From CBDCUC01 sp965222485 (lineage in GTDB: Bacteria > Pseudomonadota > Alphaproteobacteria > Rhizobiales > Hyphomicrobiaceae), in the NCBI GenBank assembly GCA_965222485.1, contig CBDCUC010000040.1, positions 682,001 through 746,000 of the forward strand: a stretch of 64,000 bases of DNA, given 5' to 3'. Made by a program: the position numbers and the translations under genes. This document shows, piece by piece, positions 1 to 9,051 of the stretch. Below the pieces are notes generated by a model. It did not search any database and had not been told where the DNA came from. It saw nothing but the letters and a program-made list of their open reading frames with translations. Numbering within the stretch: the stretch's first letter is position 1; each line of letters begins with the position of its first letter.

Positions 1-770
1 GATTCAACTGCGCCCGTCAATGGGTAACACCCCAAAGTGCGAAACCGAACCCGCCGCATTTCCGGCTTCTCACCAGGTTCCAAGGGCAGTCGGTCGTCAT
101 CGACCATAATCACCATTCCATCGCGCTCAACGACAGGCCGTTCCTTTGCAAAGTACAGCGGAACCACCGGAATATCCTCAAGCTTGATGTACTGCCACAC
201 ATCAAGCTCGGTCCAATCCGACAGTGGGAAGATACGCATACTCTCACCGTCCTTGAGCCGGCAGTTGTAGACGTGCCAAAGCTCGGGTCGTTGATTTCGC
301 GGGTCCCAGCGATGGTCGGAAGTTCTGTGCGAGAACACGCGTTCCTTCGCGCGCGACTTCTCCTCGTCGCGGCGCGCACCGCCAATTGCGGCATCGAATT
401 TGAACGCATTGAGCGCCTGCCGCAGCGCTTCCGTTTTCATGATGTCTGTATAGTTTTTGCTTCCGTGCTGAAACGGAGTAATTCCTTCCTCTACCGCCTG
501 TTTGTTTGTGTGCACGATGAGGTCCAGGCCGAGGTTGCTCGCTATCTCGTCGCGAAACGCGATCATTTCCCGAAACTTCCATGTCGTGTCCACATGCAGT
601 AACGGAAACGGTATTTTGGAGGGGTAAAACGCCTTCACTGCCAAATGCAGAAGGACAGAGGAATCCTTGCCGATGGAGTACATCAAGACGGGACGCTCAA
701 ACTGCGCCGCGACTTCGCGCAGGATATAGATGCTCTCTGCTTCAAGATCAGCGAGATGTTTGGGTAGCAT
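1..770 (-). CDS. cysD: Sulfate adenylyltransferase subunit 2, partial (3' end outside window)
   Basis: Small, PP-loop subunit of ATP sulfurylase: with CysN it makes adenosine 5'-phosphosulfate from sulfate and ATP in the cytoplasm. The visible 256 residues start MLPKHLADLEAESIYILREV and carry the PP-loop (YSIGKDSS, about residues 30-37), the HVDTTWKFREM strand, the GARRDEEKSRAKERVFS segment and DWTELDVWQYI, all typical of CysD. The family is about 300 residues, so roughly the last 45 are cut off by the window edge. The ATG at 770 is the only ordinary start between the upstream in-frame stop (861-863) and the conserved region; a GGAG lies about 12 bases before it. It follows the glycan genes on the same strand after 190 bases. 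It could serve cysteine synthesis or supply activated sulfate for glycan sulfation; the window cannot decide. Confidence 0.93.
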   Translation of the reverse strand, partial: MLPKHLADLEAESIYILREVAAQFERPVLMYSIGKDSSVLLHLAVKAFYPSKIPFPLLHVDTTWKFREMIAFRDEIASNLGLDLIVHTNKQAVEEGITPFQHGSKNYTDIMKTEALRQALNAFKFDAAIGGARRDEEKSRAKERVFSHRTSDHRWDPRNQRPELWHVYNCRLKDGESMRIFPLSDWTELDVWQYIKLEDIPVVPLYFAKERPVVERDGMVIMVDDDRLPLEPGEKPEMRRVRFRTLGCYPLTGAVE

Positions 771-960
771 TGAGGCCTCAAACTCCGGTGGCTCGGTGTA
801 GTGGTTGGTCGGCTTCGGGCGCGAGCGGTTCGGCCGGATGCGGTTTCCCGGTCGAACACATCAAGGCAGCAGTTCCCCCGCGCCATTGCGGCCGCAGACT
901 GTTAGTTCAGATCCCGCAAGGCGGCAAGGTCAATGACTTACCGCAATGCCACCGGGTCCG

Positions 961-2211
961 CTAGCCATCCACCCCGTTGATCGCTGTAATATATCGCGAT
1001 GCGATTCGCGCCATGTCGTACTCTTGCTGCATATAGGCGCAGCCTTTACGGCCCATTGCAGCACGCTCGTCGTCAGACATTGTGATGAGGTGCCGCAAAA
1101 CTGTCCACAGCTCTTCTGGCGTGCGAATCCCGGTCGCGATACCGCCCCCCGATTCCGAAACTGGGTCACCACACGCGGCAATTGGCAGCAACGAGGCCAG
1201 GCCGGCCATTAGGTAATCGCCGAATTTGTTGAGCGAGACGCCGTACTTGTAGAGCTGCGGTTTGTCGGTGAGACCGCAATAACCGATGTCTACCTCCGCA
1301 AGGATCGCAGGCAATTCAGCTTTGTCCACGCGGCCGAAGACTTTGACGTTGCCAGGTGCCAGCTGGGCTCTGCGTTGGATCTCATCCTCCAGGACGCCGG
1401 AACCCACAAGGATAATCCCGAAACGATCGGCCATCTCCCGCCCGCCTGGTGTCGTGACGGCATCGATCAGTTCCAAAAGCCCATTTGGCGGCCCCATTGA
1501 TCCAGCGTGAATGGCGATCACGCGCCCGTCACGTTTCCACGCTGAAATTGCTTCGCTGACTTTTTTGGCCGTTTCGCTGGCAACCGTTGGGCGCGCGCCT
1601 AGTGGTTGATTGACCCCGTTTGGAACCCAGACGAACGGCTTGTCTTCGACGCCTATGTCACGGAGGTAGCGATCTGCACGTGGCAGGACTGAAGAAACCA
1701 GATTGGCATGACGATATGCATAGCGCTCCGCAAACGTGCACATAGCAACGAAGGGATGAAATCTTGAGGCGCCGGTAATCTCGGTAATGCTCAACGGCCA
1801 AAGGTCGCGAATCTCAAACACAAGCTTGGCACCAAATTTCCTCGCAAGTCGCGCTGCTGGAATAACCGTGAAGGGGTGTGGGGACGACGCAATGATGGCG
1901 TCGGGTCGTGCAATGTCGCCAGGAACCCATGCCGCAAGTTTTGAAACACCCTGGCAAAAGTCCCACATATTAAAAACGCGTGCGGGGCCGTTTCCCGTAT
2001 AGCGCCGCGCCGGCAGACAGTGGTAGCGAATCCCCTCCACTGTGAGCTGCTCAGGCAAGCTCATATCGTCATAAAGAAGGTGATGGTACTGGGCCATGAT
2101 AACGTCGGCCGAATGACCCTGCTGCTGCCATGCCCGCGCCAGATTGAATGGGCGAAACGCTTGGCCGATCTTCGGCCCGCCGCTGTAGGGATTGATGTAC
2201 CAAATGTGCAT
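961..2211 (-). CDS. Glycosyltransferase family 4 (GT4)
   Basis: Predicted retaining GT4 (GT-B fold) enzyme that would add a sugar from a nucleotide donor to a lipid-linked glycan at the inner face of the membrane. The 416-residue protein has an N-terminal acceptor domain (YINPYSGGPKIGQAFRPF, residues 4-21; SSPHPFTVIPAARLARKFGA, near 109-128; FEIRDLWP) like WbuB-type transferases, then a C-terminal donor domain with WVPNGVNQ, HAGSMGPPNGLLELIDAV and a FGDYLMAGLASLLPIAACGDP segment in place of the usual E-x7-E region. It starts 33 bases after the PglE-like gene ends and is probably cotranscribed with it. Donor and acceptor sugars cannot be read from sequence. Confidence 0.85.
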   Translation of the reverse strand: MHIWYINPYSGGPKIGQAFRPFNLARAWQQQGHSADVIMAQYHHLLYDDMSLPEQLTVEGIRYHCLPARRYTGNGPARVFNMWDFCQGVSKLAAWVPGDIARPDAIIASSPHPFTVIPAARLARKFGAKLVFEIRDLWPLSITEITGASRFHPFVAMCTFAERYAYRHANLVSSVLPRADRYLRDIGVEDKPFVWVPNGVNQPLGARPTVASETAKKVSEAISAWKRDGRVIAIHAGSMGPPNGLLELIDAVTTPGGREMADRFGIILVGSGVLEDEIQRRAQLAPGNVKVFGRVDKAELPAILAEVDIGYCGLTDKPQLYKYGVSLNKFGDYLMAGLASLLPIAACGDPVSESGGGIATGIRTPEELWTVLRHLITMSDDERAAMGRKGCAYMQQEYDMARIASRYITAINGVDG

Positions 2212-2244
2212 TTGCCCGGTCGACCTTTTTGGTGCGATGTCAGC

Positions 2245-3417
2245 TCAGGTCAATGCTGACCGGATAATCGACACAATGCGTTTTAGCGTCTCTTCGCTCA
2301 TCGCCGTGCCAGAAGGCAGGCATACGCCCTTGTCGTAGAGGTCCGCTGCCGTTGCCCCGCCTAAGCACTCCGCATCCCGAAATAGCGGCTGCATGTGCAT
2401 GGGCTTCCATACCGGCCGTGCCTCGATATTCTGGTTCTCCAGTGCACCGATGACATCCGTCGGAGACCGGTCCGAGTTCAGCTTGTCGATCAACATAACT
2501 GTCAGCCATTTGTTGGAAAGCGCACCCGCCGGCTCCTCCAAAAAGCTTATTCCGGCCAGCGACGACAACTCTGCCTTGTAGGATTTAAATATCTCTCTTT
2601 TGCGCGCGACCCGCTCGTCCAGCACCTCCAGCTGTCCGACACCGATGGCCGCGCAAACATTGCTCAGGCGATAATTGTACCCGTAGGTTTCATGTTCGTA
2701 GTGCGCGACTGCTTCGCGTGCTTGTGTCGCAAGTTTGCGTGCTTCCACAATGGCGGCTTCATCATTGCTGGCAAGAGCGCCGCCGCCGGATGTTGTTATG
2801 ATCTTGTTGCCATTGAATGAGAACGCCGCAAATCGCGCCGGATGACCACTGTGAGTATTGTCTCGCTTGGCACCCATGGCTTCCGCAGCGTCGGATATAA
2901 GCTGGACTCCATACCGCTCGCACAGTTCGTGCGCGCGTTCGTTATCGCAAGGGTTGCCGTAAAGATCAGTTGTGATCATGGCCTTGGGCAATTGATTTTG
3001 TTGATTGGCCCGCGCTAGTTCCTCTTCTGCCAGGTCGAGGTCCACGAGGCCGCAGCGCTCGCAGTCAACAAAGACCGGCTCTGCACCAAGATAAAGGATT
3101 GGCGCCACGCCGCCGATGAACGTGAGTGTCGGCGACCAGACCCGGTCTCCTGCGCCCACCCCACAAAGCCGCAACGCCAGATGAATCGCAGCCGTGCCAC
3201 TGGTGAGTGCTGCGACATGCTTGAAACCGGTATAGGCTTGCAGCCTCTGCTCGAACAGATTGAGCATCGGCCCTGCAGGCGCCACAAAATTCGAGGCAAA
3301 AGCTTGTTGGACCAGTTCCTCTTCGCGCCCCGACATGTGTGGCGGTGACAGGAAGATACGCTGATCCTCATCAGCGCCGGCTGTATTGCTATTCGCTGTG
3401 GTCTGCGGCGCGCTCAT
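2245..3417 (-). CDS. DegT/DnrJ/EryC1/StrS-family sugar aminotransferase, PglE-like
   Basis: PLP-dependent aminotransferase expected to aminate a 4-keto-6-deoxy nucleotide sugar, giving a UDP-4-amino sugar. In the 390 residues the PLP lysine is K205 in FSFNGNKIITTSGGGA, the cofactor-holding aspartate D176 in ISDAAEAMGA, and the phosphate-binding turn is LTSGTAAIHLAL (71-82). The NGNKIITTSGGG form is the one seen in UDP-N-acetylbacillosamine-type PglE enzymes. The start follows PglD-like DNA by 86 bases. Together with the PglD- and PglC-like genes it makes a recognisable amino-sugar biosynthesis and transfer set; the 4,6-dehydratase (PglF) that would make its substrate is not in the window. Substrate identity is inferred from neighbours. 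Confidence 0.9.
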   Translation of the reverse strand: MSAPQTTANSNTAGADEDQRIFLSPPHMSGREEELVQQAFASNFVAPAGPMLNLFEQRLQAYTGFKHVAALTSGTAAIHLALRLCGVGAGDRVWSPTLTFIGGVAPILYLGAEPVFVDCERCGLVDLDLAEEELARANQQNQLPKAMITTDLYGNPCDNERAHELCERYGVQLISDAAEAMGAKRDNTHSGHPARFAAFSFNGNKIITTSGGGALASNDEAAIVEARKLATQAREAVAHYEHETYGYNYRLSNVCAAIGVGQLEVLDERVARKREIFKSYKAELSSLAGISFLEEPAGALSNKWLTVMLIDKLNSDRSPTDVIGALENQNIEARPVWKPMHMQPLFRDAECLGGATAADLYDKGVCLPSGTAMSEETLKRIVSIIRSALT

Positions 3418-3503
3418 TTGTTTTTTCTTGTTTGCCTTTCAAACAAAGAGGGGATCGAATTGACTCGCATCAGCCGCCGCCAATAATGTCCGCGGACCAA
3501 GTG

Positions 3504-4136
3504 TCAGCCCCGTTCGACGACCCGCGCTGGACACCCCATTGCGGTGACGTGATCGGGAATATCGCTCACCACTGAAGCGCCAGCCCCGATAGTTGTCCAA
3601 GCCCCGATTTTCGCAAGCGGCACCACGCAAGTGCCGACCCCAATGAGCGTCCCTTCTCTTACCCGTACGCCGCCGCACACAGCTGTGCCCGGCCCAATGT
3701 GCACATAAGGTCCGATGTCGCAATCATGTTCAATGATTACGCCGGTATTTATGATCGTATGGTCGCCTATTCTAGCCTCGGCCTGAATAATGGCACCGGC
3801 TGAAACAAACACCCCGCGGCCGATCTTAGCACTCGGGTCGATCTTCGCGGTTGGGTGAATGATCGAAACAAAGTCGGCGTGGCGGCGAGCGGCAATGGAT
3901 TTTCGTGCAGCGTTGTCGCCAATCGCAATGAGGGTGGTGGGCCTGTTGTCCTTCCACCAGGCATCACCTTCCGTCGGTGTTATGGGGCAACCGAGCAGCT
4001 CCGTGTGCGCAAGTGCGTTCGCATTGTCATCGAAAATACGCCATGGGCGCTGACCATTCGCGATCAGGGCCGACACGATCACTTTGGCATGCCCGCCTGC
4101 GCCGATAATAACGATTTGAGGGGTGTTGTCGTTCAT
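3504..4136 (-). CDS. Sugar O/N-acyltransferase, PglD-like (hexapeptide repeat)
   Basis: Acyltransferase with an N-terminal nucleotide-sugar binding fold (IVIIGAGGHAKVI, residues 8-20) followed by left-handed beta-helix hexapeptide repeats (about 94-200). H137 in VIIEHDCDIG matches the catalytic histidine of PglD, which acetylates the 4-amino group of UDP-4-amino sugars with acetyl-CoA. Length, 210 residues, is usual. Its ATG overlaps the stop of the PglC-like gene by four bases (ATGA at 4133-4136 on the minus strand), so the two are translationally coupled. With the PglE-like gene it should act on the aminotransferase product. The acyl group and exact sugar are inferred. Confidence 0.9.
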   Translation of the reverse strand: MNDNTPQIVIIGAGGHAKVIVSALIANGQRPWRIFDDNANALAHTELLGCPITPTEGDAWWKDNRPTTLIAIGDNAARKSIAARRHADFVSIIHPTAKIDPSAKIGRGVFVSAGAIIQAEARIGDHTIINTGVIIEHDCDIGPYVHIGPGTAVCGGVRVREGTLIGVGTCVVPLAKIGAWTTIGAGASVVSDIPDHVTAMGCPARVVERG

Positions 4137-4750
4137 TGCTTCGAATTCGACTCGTCAAACCGCTGCACCGTGGCGTGACCAGGTGCATTGATACCTTCCC
4201 GTTTCAACACACGCGACAGCGTCAGTGCGATAATCTTAAGATCGAGCAGGAAACTTCGGTTGTCGACGTACCATACATCCATGGCAAGCCGCTCAGGCCA
4301 CGCAACTGCGTTTCGCCCATTAACCTGAGCCCACCCTGTGATGCCCGGCCGCACCTCGTGCCTGCGCGCTTGCTCAGGCGTGTAGTGCTCGACGTATTCC
4401 ATGAGCAGCGGGCGCGGGCCGACAAAGCTCATATCACCGCGCAAGACGTTTATGAGCTGCGGCAACTCATCCAGGCTGGTGCTGCGCAACCATTTGCCAA
4501 ACGGAGGCAGGCGCTGGTCGTCAGGCAGCGGCTTGCCGTCCGCATCGCACTCACTCGTCATGCTTCGAAACTTGAGAAACGTAAAAGGTTCACCGTTGAG
4601 CCCCGGCCGCGTTTGACGAAACAGAATAGGTGAACCCAGCCGCGCTCTTACAAGTAGTGCGACAATCACCATTGGAACGGCGAAAACTACCGACGCAATG
4701 AGCGCAACTGCAATGTCGAATATCCGCTTCAGGACCACGCTTCCAGCCAA
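4133..4750 (-). CDS. PglC-like initiating phosphoglycosyltransferase (monotopic PGT)
   Basis: Transfers a sugar-1-phosphate from UDP-sugar to polyprenyl phosphate, the first step of building a lipid-linked glycan. The 205 residues show the N-terminal re-entrant membrane helix after KRIFDIAVALIASVVFA (8-24), the basic FRQTRPGLNGEPFTFLKFRS block (44-63), the catalytic Asp-Glu pair D94-E95 in TSLDELPQL, the GDMSFVGPRPLL motif and the C-terminal GINAPGHATVQRF, typical of the short PglC form rather than the large WbaP form. The longest reading starts with TTG at 4750; GTG at 4738 (VVLKRIFD) is an alternative with GGA five bases upstream. First gene of the minus-strand operon. Confidence 0.92.
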   Translation of the reverse strand: MAGSVVLKRIFDIAVALIASVVFAVPMVIVALLVRARLGSPILFRQTRPGLNGEPFTFLKFRSMTSECDADGKPLPDDQRLPPFGKWLRSTSLDELPQLINVLRGDMSFVGPRPLLMEYVEHYTPEQARRHEVRPGITGWAQVNGRNAVAWPERLAMDVWYVDNRSFLLDLKIIALTLSRVLKREGINAPGHATVQRFDESNSKQ

Positions 4751-5004
4751 TCCGTAAAATCGATGCTTTCAAGCCTTCACCTAAGTCTGGCAATGAATAA
4801 CGGCCGTAGGCAGGGCCCACAAGGGTGAAGTTTACACCTACAGTGGGCCTCAACGCGTTTGCAGGCGTTGAACGCGTACACGTGTCATTGACCTTAAGGC
4901 CTTTGCGTGGTTTGGGTCTGTGGCCTCCCACTCGAATGTCGGCGCGACAGGCGGTTCGCCAGGGAGCAACGACTTTGCCACGGGCCAACATTGCGCCAGG
5001 AAAT

Positions 5005-6168
5005 ATGAAAGACGTGTCGCCCAAGCCCACCATGACTGCCTCGACACCAGCTGCAAGACCAGCTGTCGCGCATCTGACATCCGTGCATCCACCATTCGAC
5101 ACGCGCATTTTCGTCAAGGAGTGCGCTTCACTCGCGGCCGCCGCGCACACGGTCAGCCTCGTAGCCTGCCACACGAGCGATGAAACAGTGAGTGGCGTAA
5201 GAGTTTGCGCTGTACCCAAACCGTCCGGGCGGCTGCAGCGCATGTTGAAGACGTCAGTCCAAGTGTTGCGGCGTGCTCACGCGAGCGGAGCGCGCATCGT
5301 TCATTTCCACGACCCAGAACTTATACCCATCGGCCTTTTACTGAAGCTGTCCGGGCGGCGCGTCGTCTATGACGTGCATGAAGATCTGCCCACGCAGATT
5401 AAGGCAAAGGACTGGATTTCGCCGCCATTGCGACGGGTTGTGGCGGGCATGGCACGCACCGCGGAGTGGATTGGCGCGCGCGCCTTTGACGGCATTGTCG
5501 CCGCTACACCGGAAATTGCTTCGAATTTCCCCGCCAACAAGACGGTTACCGTGCAAAATTTCCCCATCATTGAGGAATTCGCGCAAGAGGCTGTCACCCC
5601 CTATTCTGAACGAGGCCGAAAGATCGCTTATGTCGGTGGTATCTCGCAGATTCGCGGTGCACTGGAAATGAGCCAAGCCATGGCGCTTGTTGGCGAAAGA
5701 CTGGATGCAGTACTTGAGCTTGCTGGCCCCGTCTCATCAACCGACCTGTTGGAAGCGCTCGAACGATCGCCAGCGTGGTCGAGGGTAAACTACCATGGCG
5801 TGCTGCCGCGCGATGCTGTTGCTCAACTTCTCGGAAGTGCGCGTGTCGGCCTCGTAACGCTGCATCCCTTGCAGAATTATCGCGTTTCCTTCCCGGTAAA
5901 GATGTTTGAATATATGGCCGCTGGCCTACCGGTGATCGCTTCTGATTTTCCACTTTGGCGTTCGATCGTTGAAGGAGCATCCGCAGGGCTTTTGGTCGAC
6001 CCGAATTCACCCCGGCAAATCGCCGACGCCATCGAGTGGGTTCTGACCAACGAAAAGGAAGCCGAACAGATGGGACAACGCGGACGCGCAGCGGTCTTGA
6101 GCACGTACAACTGGGCCCGCGAGGAAAAAAAGCTACTGCAGCTTTATGATCGGCTTGAAGCCGGTTGA
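5005..6168 (+). CDS. Glycosyltransferase family 4 (GT4)
   Basis: Second GT4-type transferase of the locus, 387 residues if started at the ATG at 5005 (AGGA just upstream). The frame is open further upstream to 4825, but those residues are low quality and not family-like. Visible elements: HLTSVHPPFDTRIFVKECAS near the N-terminus (a hallmark of a GT4 subgroup), VHFHDPELIPIG, VYDVHEDLPTQI, then a donor domain with YVGGISQIRGALEMSQAM, the turn LHPLQNYRVSFPVKMFEYMA and GLPVIASDFP. It diverges from the PglC-like gene across 254 bases and is followed 99 bases later by the ligase-like gene. Probably extends a surface glycan in the cytoplasm; sugar specificity unknown. Confidence 0.87.
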   Translation: MKDVSPKPTMTASTPAARPAVAHLTSVHPPFDTRIFVKECASLAAAAHTVSLVACHTSDETVSGVRVCAVPKPSGRLQRMLKTSVQVLRRAHASGARIVHFHDPELIPIGLLLKLSGRRVVYDVHEDLPTQIKAKDWISPPLRRVVAGMARTAEWIGARAFDGIVAATPEIASNFPANKTVTVQNFPIIEEFAQEAVTPYSERGRKIAYVGGISQIRGALEMSQAMALVGERLDAVLELAGPVSSTDLLEALERSPAWSRVNYHGVLPRDAVAQLLGSARVGLVTLHPLQNYRVSFPVKMFEYMAAGLPVIASDFPLWRSIVEGASAGLLVDPNSPRQIADAIEWVLTNEKEAEQMGQRGRAAVLSTYNWAREEKKLLQLYDRLEAG

Positions 6169-6267
6169 CACTGGCACCCCTTAGCAGGCGTATGCGTGCA
6201 TGTTGGCAAACCTCCATTGCCGCCATCGACCCCTTTTCGCGTTTTGTCCGCACCAGGAAAGGCCCGA

Positions 6268-7602
6268 ATGTTCTCTAGCGACCCGCAACTGCCCCGCGAT
6301 AACCAGACGCCTTTGCTCCACGCTGTCTCACTGGCGCTACCGTTTTTTCTAGCCGTGCTGCTTCCGATTCTTTCAGGCCGTCTGACCATTGTTGGTTGGG
6401 CATTGATCGCTCTTGCCGCATTTGTCGTCGCTTTAGGGCAGCGGGAATTGCGCCCCGCCACGCTCAAAATCGGCTGGGTTGAGGTCAGTATTCTAGTGTT
6501 TTGCACGTTTACGGCTTTGAGCGCCCTGTGGGCGGCCGAACCTATCCCGCCGCTGGGTTCCGGCTTGACGCTGCTCGCCGTTTCGGCAGCCACGATCTGG
6601 ATTATTCACACAATTCCTCATTTCCCGCGACGCGCTCTTCTTCACATGACGGAGGGGATCTGGCTCGCGCTCCTGATAGGGCTCATTTACTTCCTGTTCG
6701 AGGAGTTGAGCGGTCACGTCATCAAGATTGCGGTCGTCAATGCGTTGGGGCTTCAGCCCGGTGAGATCAAACCGGCAGAATACTATGTCTGGAAAAACGA
6801 GGAACTGGTTCGCATCAAGTCCAATGTCATGACGCGAAACACAGCGCTCATCCCGCTCGTTTTATGGCCCGCGATGCTCGCCGCAATGGCGATCCTAAGG
6901 CGGCCATACAATCTGGTCCTGGCTGCGTCGCTCTTCGCCTTGTCCGTGTTTGCGATTGTGATTTCACCGCACGAGACGTCCAAAGTTGCAATCGTCGTCG
7001 GCGTAGCCCTGTTTGCGCTTGCAGTAGTCTCAGGCAGATGGGCAAGGCACACCTTGAGCGCACTGTGGGTTGGTGCATGCCTATTGATATTGCCCTTCGT
7101 ATTCATGGTTGACGATTTGAGGCTTCATGAAACGTCTAAATGGTTCGACCGCCATGCAAAGTCACGCGTCGGAATCTGGAGCCTTACCGCCGAAAAGACT
7201 TTGGACGCACCCATCCTTGGGGTTGGCGCACGCATGACCTACAAGTTAGGCCCGGAATTCATGGAGACCGCGGACGAGGCGCAACTGATAAAAAACGGCG
7301 TCAAACGACGCATGTCCAGGCATGCCCATAACGCCTACCTGCAGACATGGTACGAACTGGGAGCAGTGGGCGCTCTGTTGCTGGCACTGGTCGGGCTGTC
7401 GATTATCAAAAGAATGGCCCACCTACCGGCACGTCTACAGCCCGTCGCTTGCGCAACTTTTGCAAGTTGTGCTGTTGCAGCGGGCCTGAGCTATGGCATG
7501 TGGCAGACGTGGTTCATGATGCTGTTTGCGGTCGCGGCGATTGCTCTATTCGTGGCATTTCATGCTTGGAGAACCTTCGGTGCCACCAAGCCTGACTCTT
7601 GA
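6268..7602 (+). CDS. O-antigen ligase / Wzy-like polytopic membrane protein
   Basis: A 444-residue protein with about ten hydrophobic segments, a periplasmic loop near the middle (residues about 160-190) and a second large loop carrying FDRHAKSRVGIWSLTAEKTL, PILGVGARMT and RHAHNAYLQTWYELGAVGAL. The last motif, with its histidine, is the signature of the WaaL/Wzy_C family that joins or polymerises lipid-linked glycans in the periplasm. Ligase and polymerase cannot be separated by sequence alone. I prefer the ATG at 6268, preceded by AGGAAAG at good spacing, over an upstream GTG at 6196. It follows the GT4 gene on the same strand and is convergent with the epimerase gene, ending only 32 bases from it. 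Confidence 0.85.
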   Translation: MFSSDPQLPRDNQTPLLHAVSLALPFFLAVLLPILSGRLTIVGWALIALAAFVVALGQRELRPATLKIGWVEVSILVFCTFTALSALWAAEPIPPLGSGLTLLAVSAATIWIIHTIPHFPRRALLHMTEGIWLALLIGLIYFLFEELSGHVIKIAVVNALGLQPGEIKPAEYYVWKNEELVRIKSNVMTRNTALIPLVLWPAMLAAMAILRRPYNLVLAASLFALSVFAIVISPHETSKVAIVVGVALFALAVVSGRWARHTLSALWVGACLLILPFVFMVDDLRLHETSKWFDRHAKSRVGIWSLTAEKTLDAPILGVGARMTYKLGPEFMETADEAQLIKNGVKRRMSRHAHNAYLQTWYELGAVGALLLALVGLSIIKRMAHLPARLQPVACATFASCAVAAGLSYGMWQTWFMMLFAVAAIALFVAFHAWRTFGATKPDS

Positions 7603-7634
7603 CGGCAGGATTGACCGGAGCCCCCCGTAAAGCA

Positions 7635-8672
7635 TCAAACACCATAGTACTCACGGTACCATTGGACGAAGTTGCGCACCCCTGTGCGTACAGGTGTCGT
7701 GGGCTTATAGCCAACATGCGCCTGCAGCTCACTGACATCGGCGAGTGTCGCCGGCACGTCGCCAGGCTGCATGGGTAGCATTTCCTTTATGGATTCCTTT
7801 CCAATCGCCGCTTCGATCTCCTCGATATACTGCATCAGCTTAACAGGCACGCTGTTGCCGATGTTGAAGATCCTGAAAGGTGCGTTGCTGGTGGCCGGAT
7901 CAGGTGCGTCGCTTTTCCAAGCCTCGTTGGGCTGTGCGATCTGGTCGCTTGCGCGGATGACCCCTTTGGCGATGTCGTCGACATATGTGAAGTCACGCGA
8001 GTGATCGCCATTATTGAAAACCTGGATGGGCTTTCCCTCCAGAATGTTCTTTGTGAACAGGAAGAATGCCATGTCGGGCCGGCCCCAAGGGCCATACACG
8101 GTAAAGAAACGCAGACCCGTTGTCGGGAGACGAAATAGGTTTGAGTAAGCGTGCGCCATCAATTCGTTTGCGCGCTTCGTAGCGGCGTAAAATTGCAAAG
8201 GGTGATCCGCACCGCTGTGCTCACTGAACGGCATGGCCGTGTTCGCGCCATACACGCTTGACGTGCTGGCATAGGTTAGGTGTGCAATTTCGTTATGGCG
8301 GCAAGCCTCGAGTATGTTCGTGAAACCTATGAGGTTGCTTGCCACATAGGCATTCGGATTCACGAGCGAATAGCGGACGCCGGCCTGCGCTGCCAGATGA
8401 ATGACACGGTCGAATTCATGGGCTTTGAAGCACTCATTGAGTGCGTCCCTGTCGGCAAGGTCTGCACGAACAAAGTCCCATGATGCGCCGGTGCTGGAAG
8501 AAGCTGCTGCTGTCGCTGTATCGGACAGGTTCTTCAGCCGGGCTTCCTTTAGTTCCGGATCATAGTAGTCATTGACATTGTCGTAGCCCACCACCTGATC
8601 GCCGCGTTCGATCAGTGTCTTGGCGACGTGAAATCCGATAAAGCCGGCCGCTCCGGTGACCAGTATTTTCAA
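7635..8672 (-). CDS. UDP-glucuronate 4-epimerase (NAD-dependent SDR family)
   Basis: Extended short-chain dehydrogenase, 345 residues, expected to convert UDP-glucuronate to UDP-galacturonate for surface polysaccharide. It has the Rossmann motif GAAGFIG (7-13), the DNVNDYYDPELKEARL segment typical of UDP-glucuronate epimerases, STSSVYG (137-142), catalytic Y162 and K166 in FYAATKRANE, and FFTVYGPWGRPDMA. The start codon is TTG (8670-8672) supported by a strong GGAGGAAA nine bases upstream; there is no better ATG. Likely donor-sugar supply for the adjacent glycosyltransferases. Confidence 0.9.
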   Translation of the reverse strand: MKILVTGAAGFIGFHVAKTLIERGDQVVGYDNVNDYYDPELKEARLKNLSDTATAAASSSTGASWDFVRADLADRDALNECFKAHEFDRVIHLAAQAGVRYSLVNPNAYVASNLIGFTNILEACRHNEIAHLTYASTSSVYGANTAMPFSEHSGADHPLQFYAATKRANELMAHAYSNLFRLPTTGLRFFTVYGPWGRPDMAFFLFTKNILEGKPIQVFNNGDHSRDFTYVDDIAKGVIRASDQIAQPNEAWKSDAPDPATSNAPFRIFNIGNSVPVKLMQYIEEIEAAIGKESIKEMLPMQPGDVPATLADVSELQAHVGYKPTTPVRTGVRNFVQWYREYYGV

Positions 8673-9051
8673 CGCCTGTTTCCTCCGTGAGGCTGCGCCG
8701 TTGCGTCAGCTGTCGATAAAGCGATTGACTTATTCGTTCAACAGCCCTTTGCGCCACTCCACGCGATATTTCCAGTGACGATAACAGCCAACCAGTAATT
8801 GACCTGCAATGGCTAGGTTTGCTGCCGTGACGTCGATCGGCCACCGCATTTCGCTGTTGGCCCGACTCCAACACAGAACTGACGCCAGGAGCCAGGGGCT
8901 GGCGGGTCAATAACGGCGGACCCTCGTCCCATTGCTGCCGTCATTCAGCAGCAAGGTCGCATCGGGTCGTCATGACGCTCAGGTCTGATTGGGCTTGTAC
9001 TGACGAAAGCGGGATGCAACAGTATGGGCCTGTAAGAGTGAGTTGCGTAAC
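8673..9051. other. Intergenic, divergent promoter region
   Basis: 379 bases between the divergent epimerase and bactofilin genes. It must carry both promoters. Apart from the ribosome binding site of the epimerase next to its TTG start I recognise no gene, repeat or terminator here. Confidence 0.5.
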
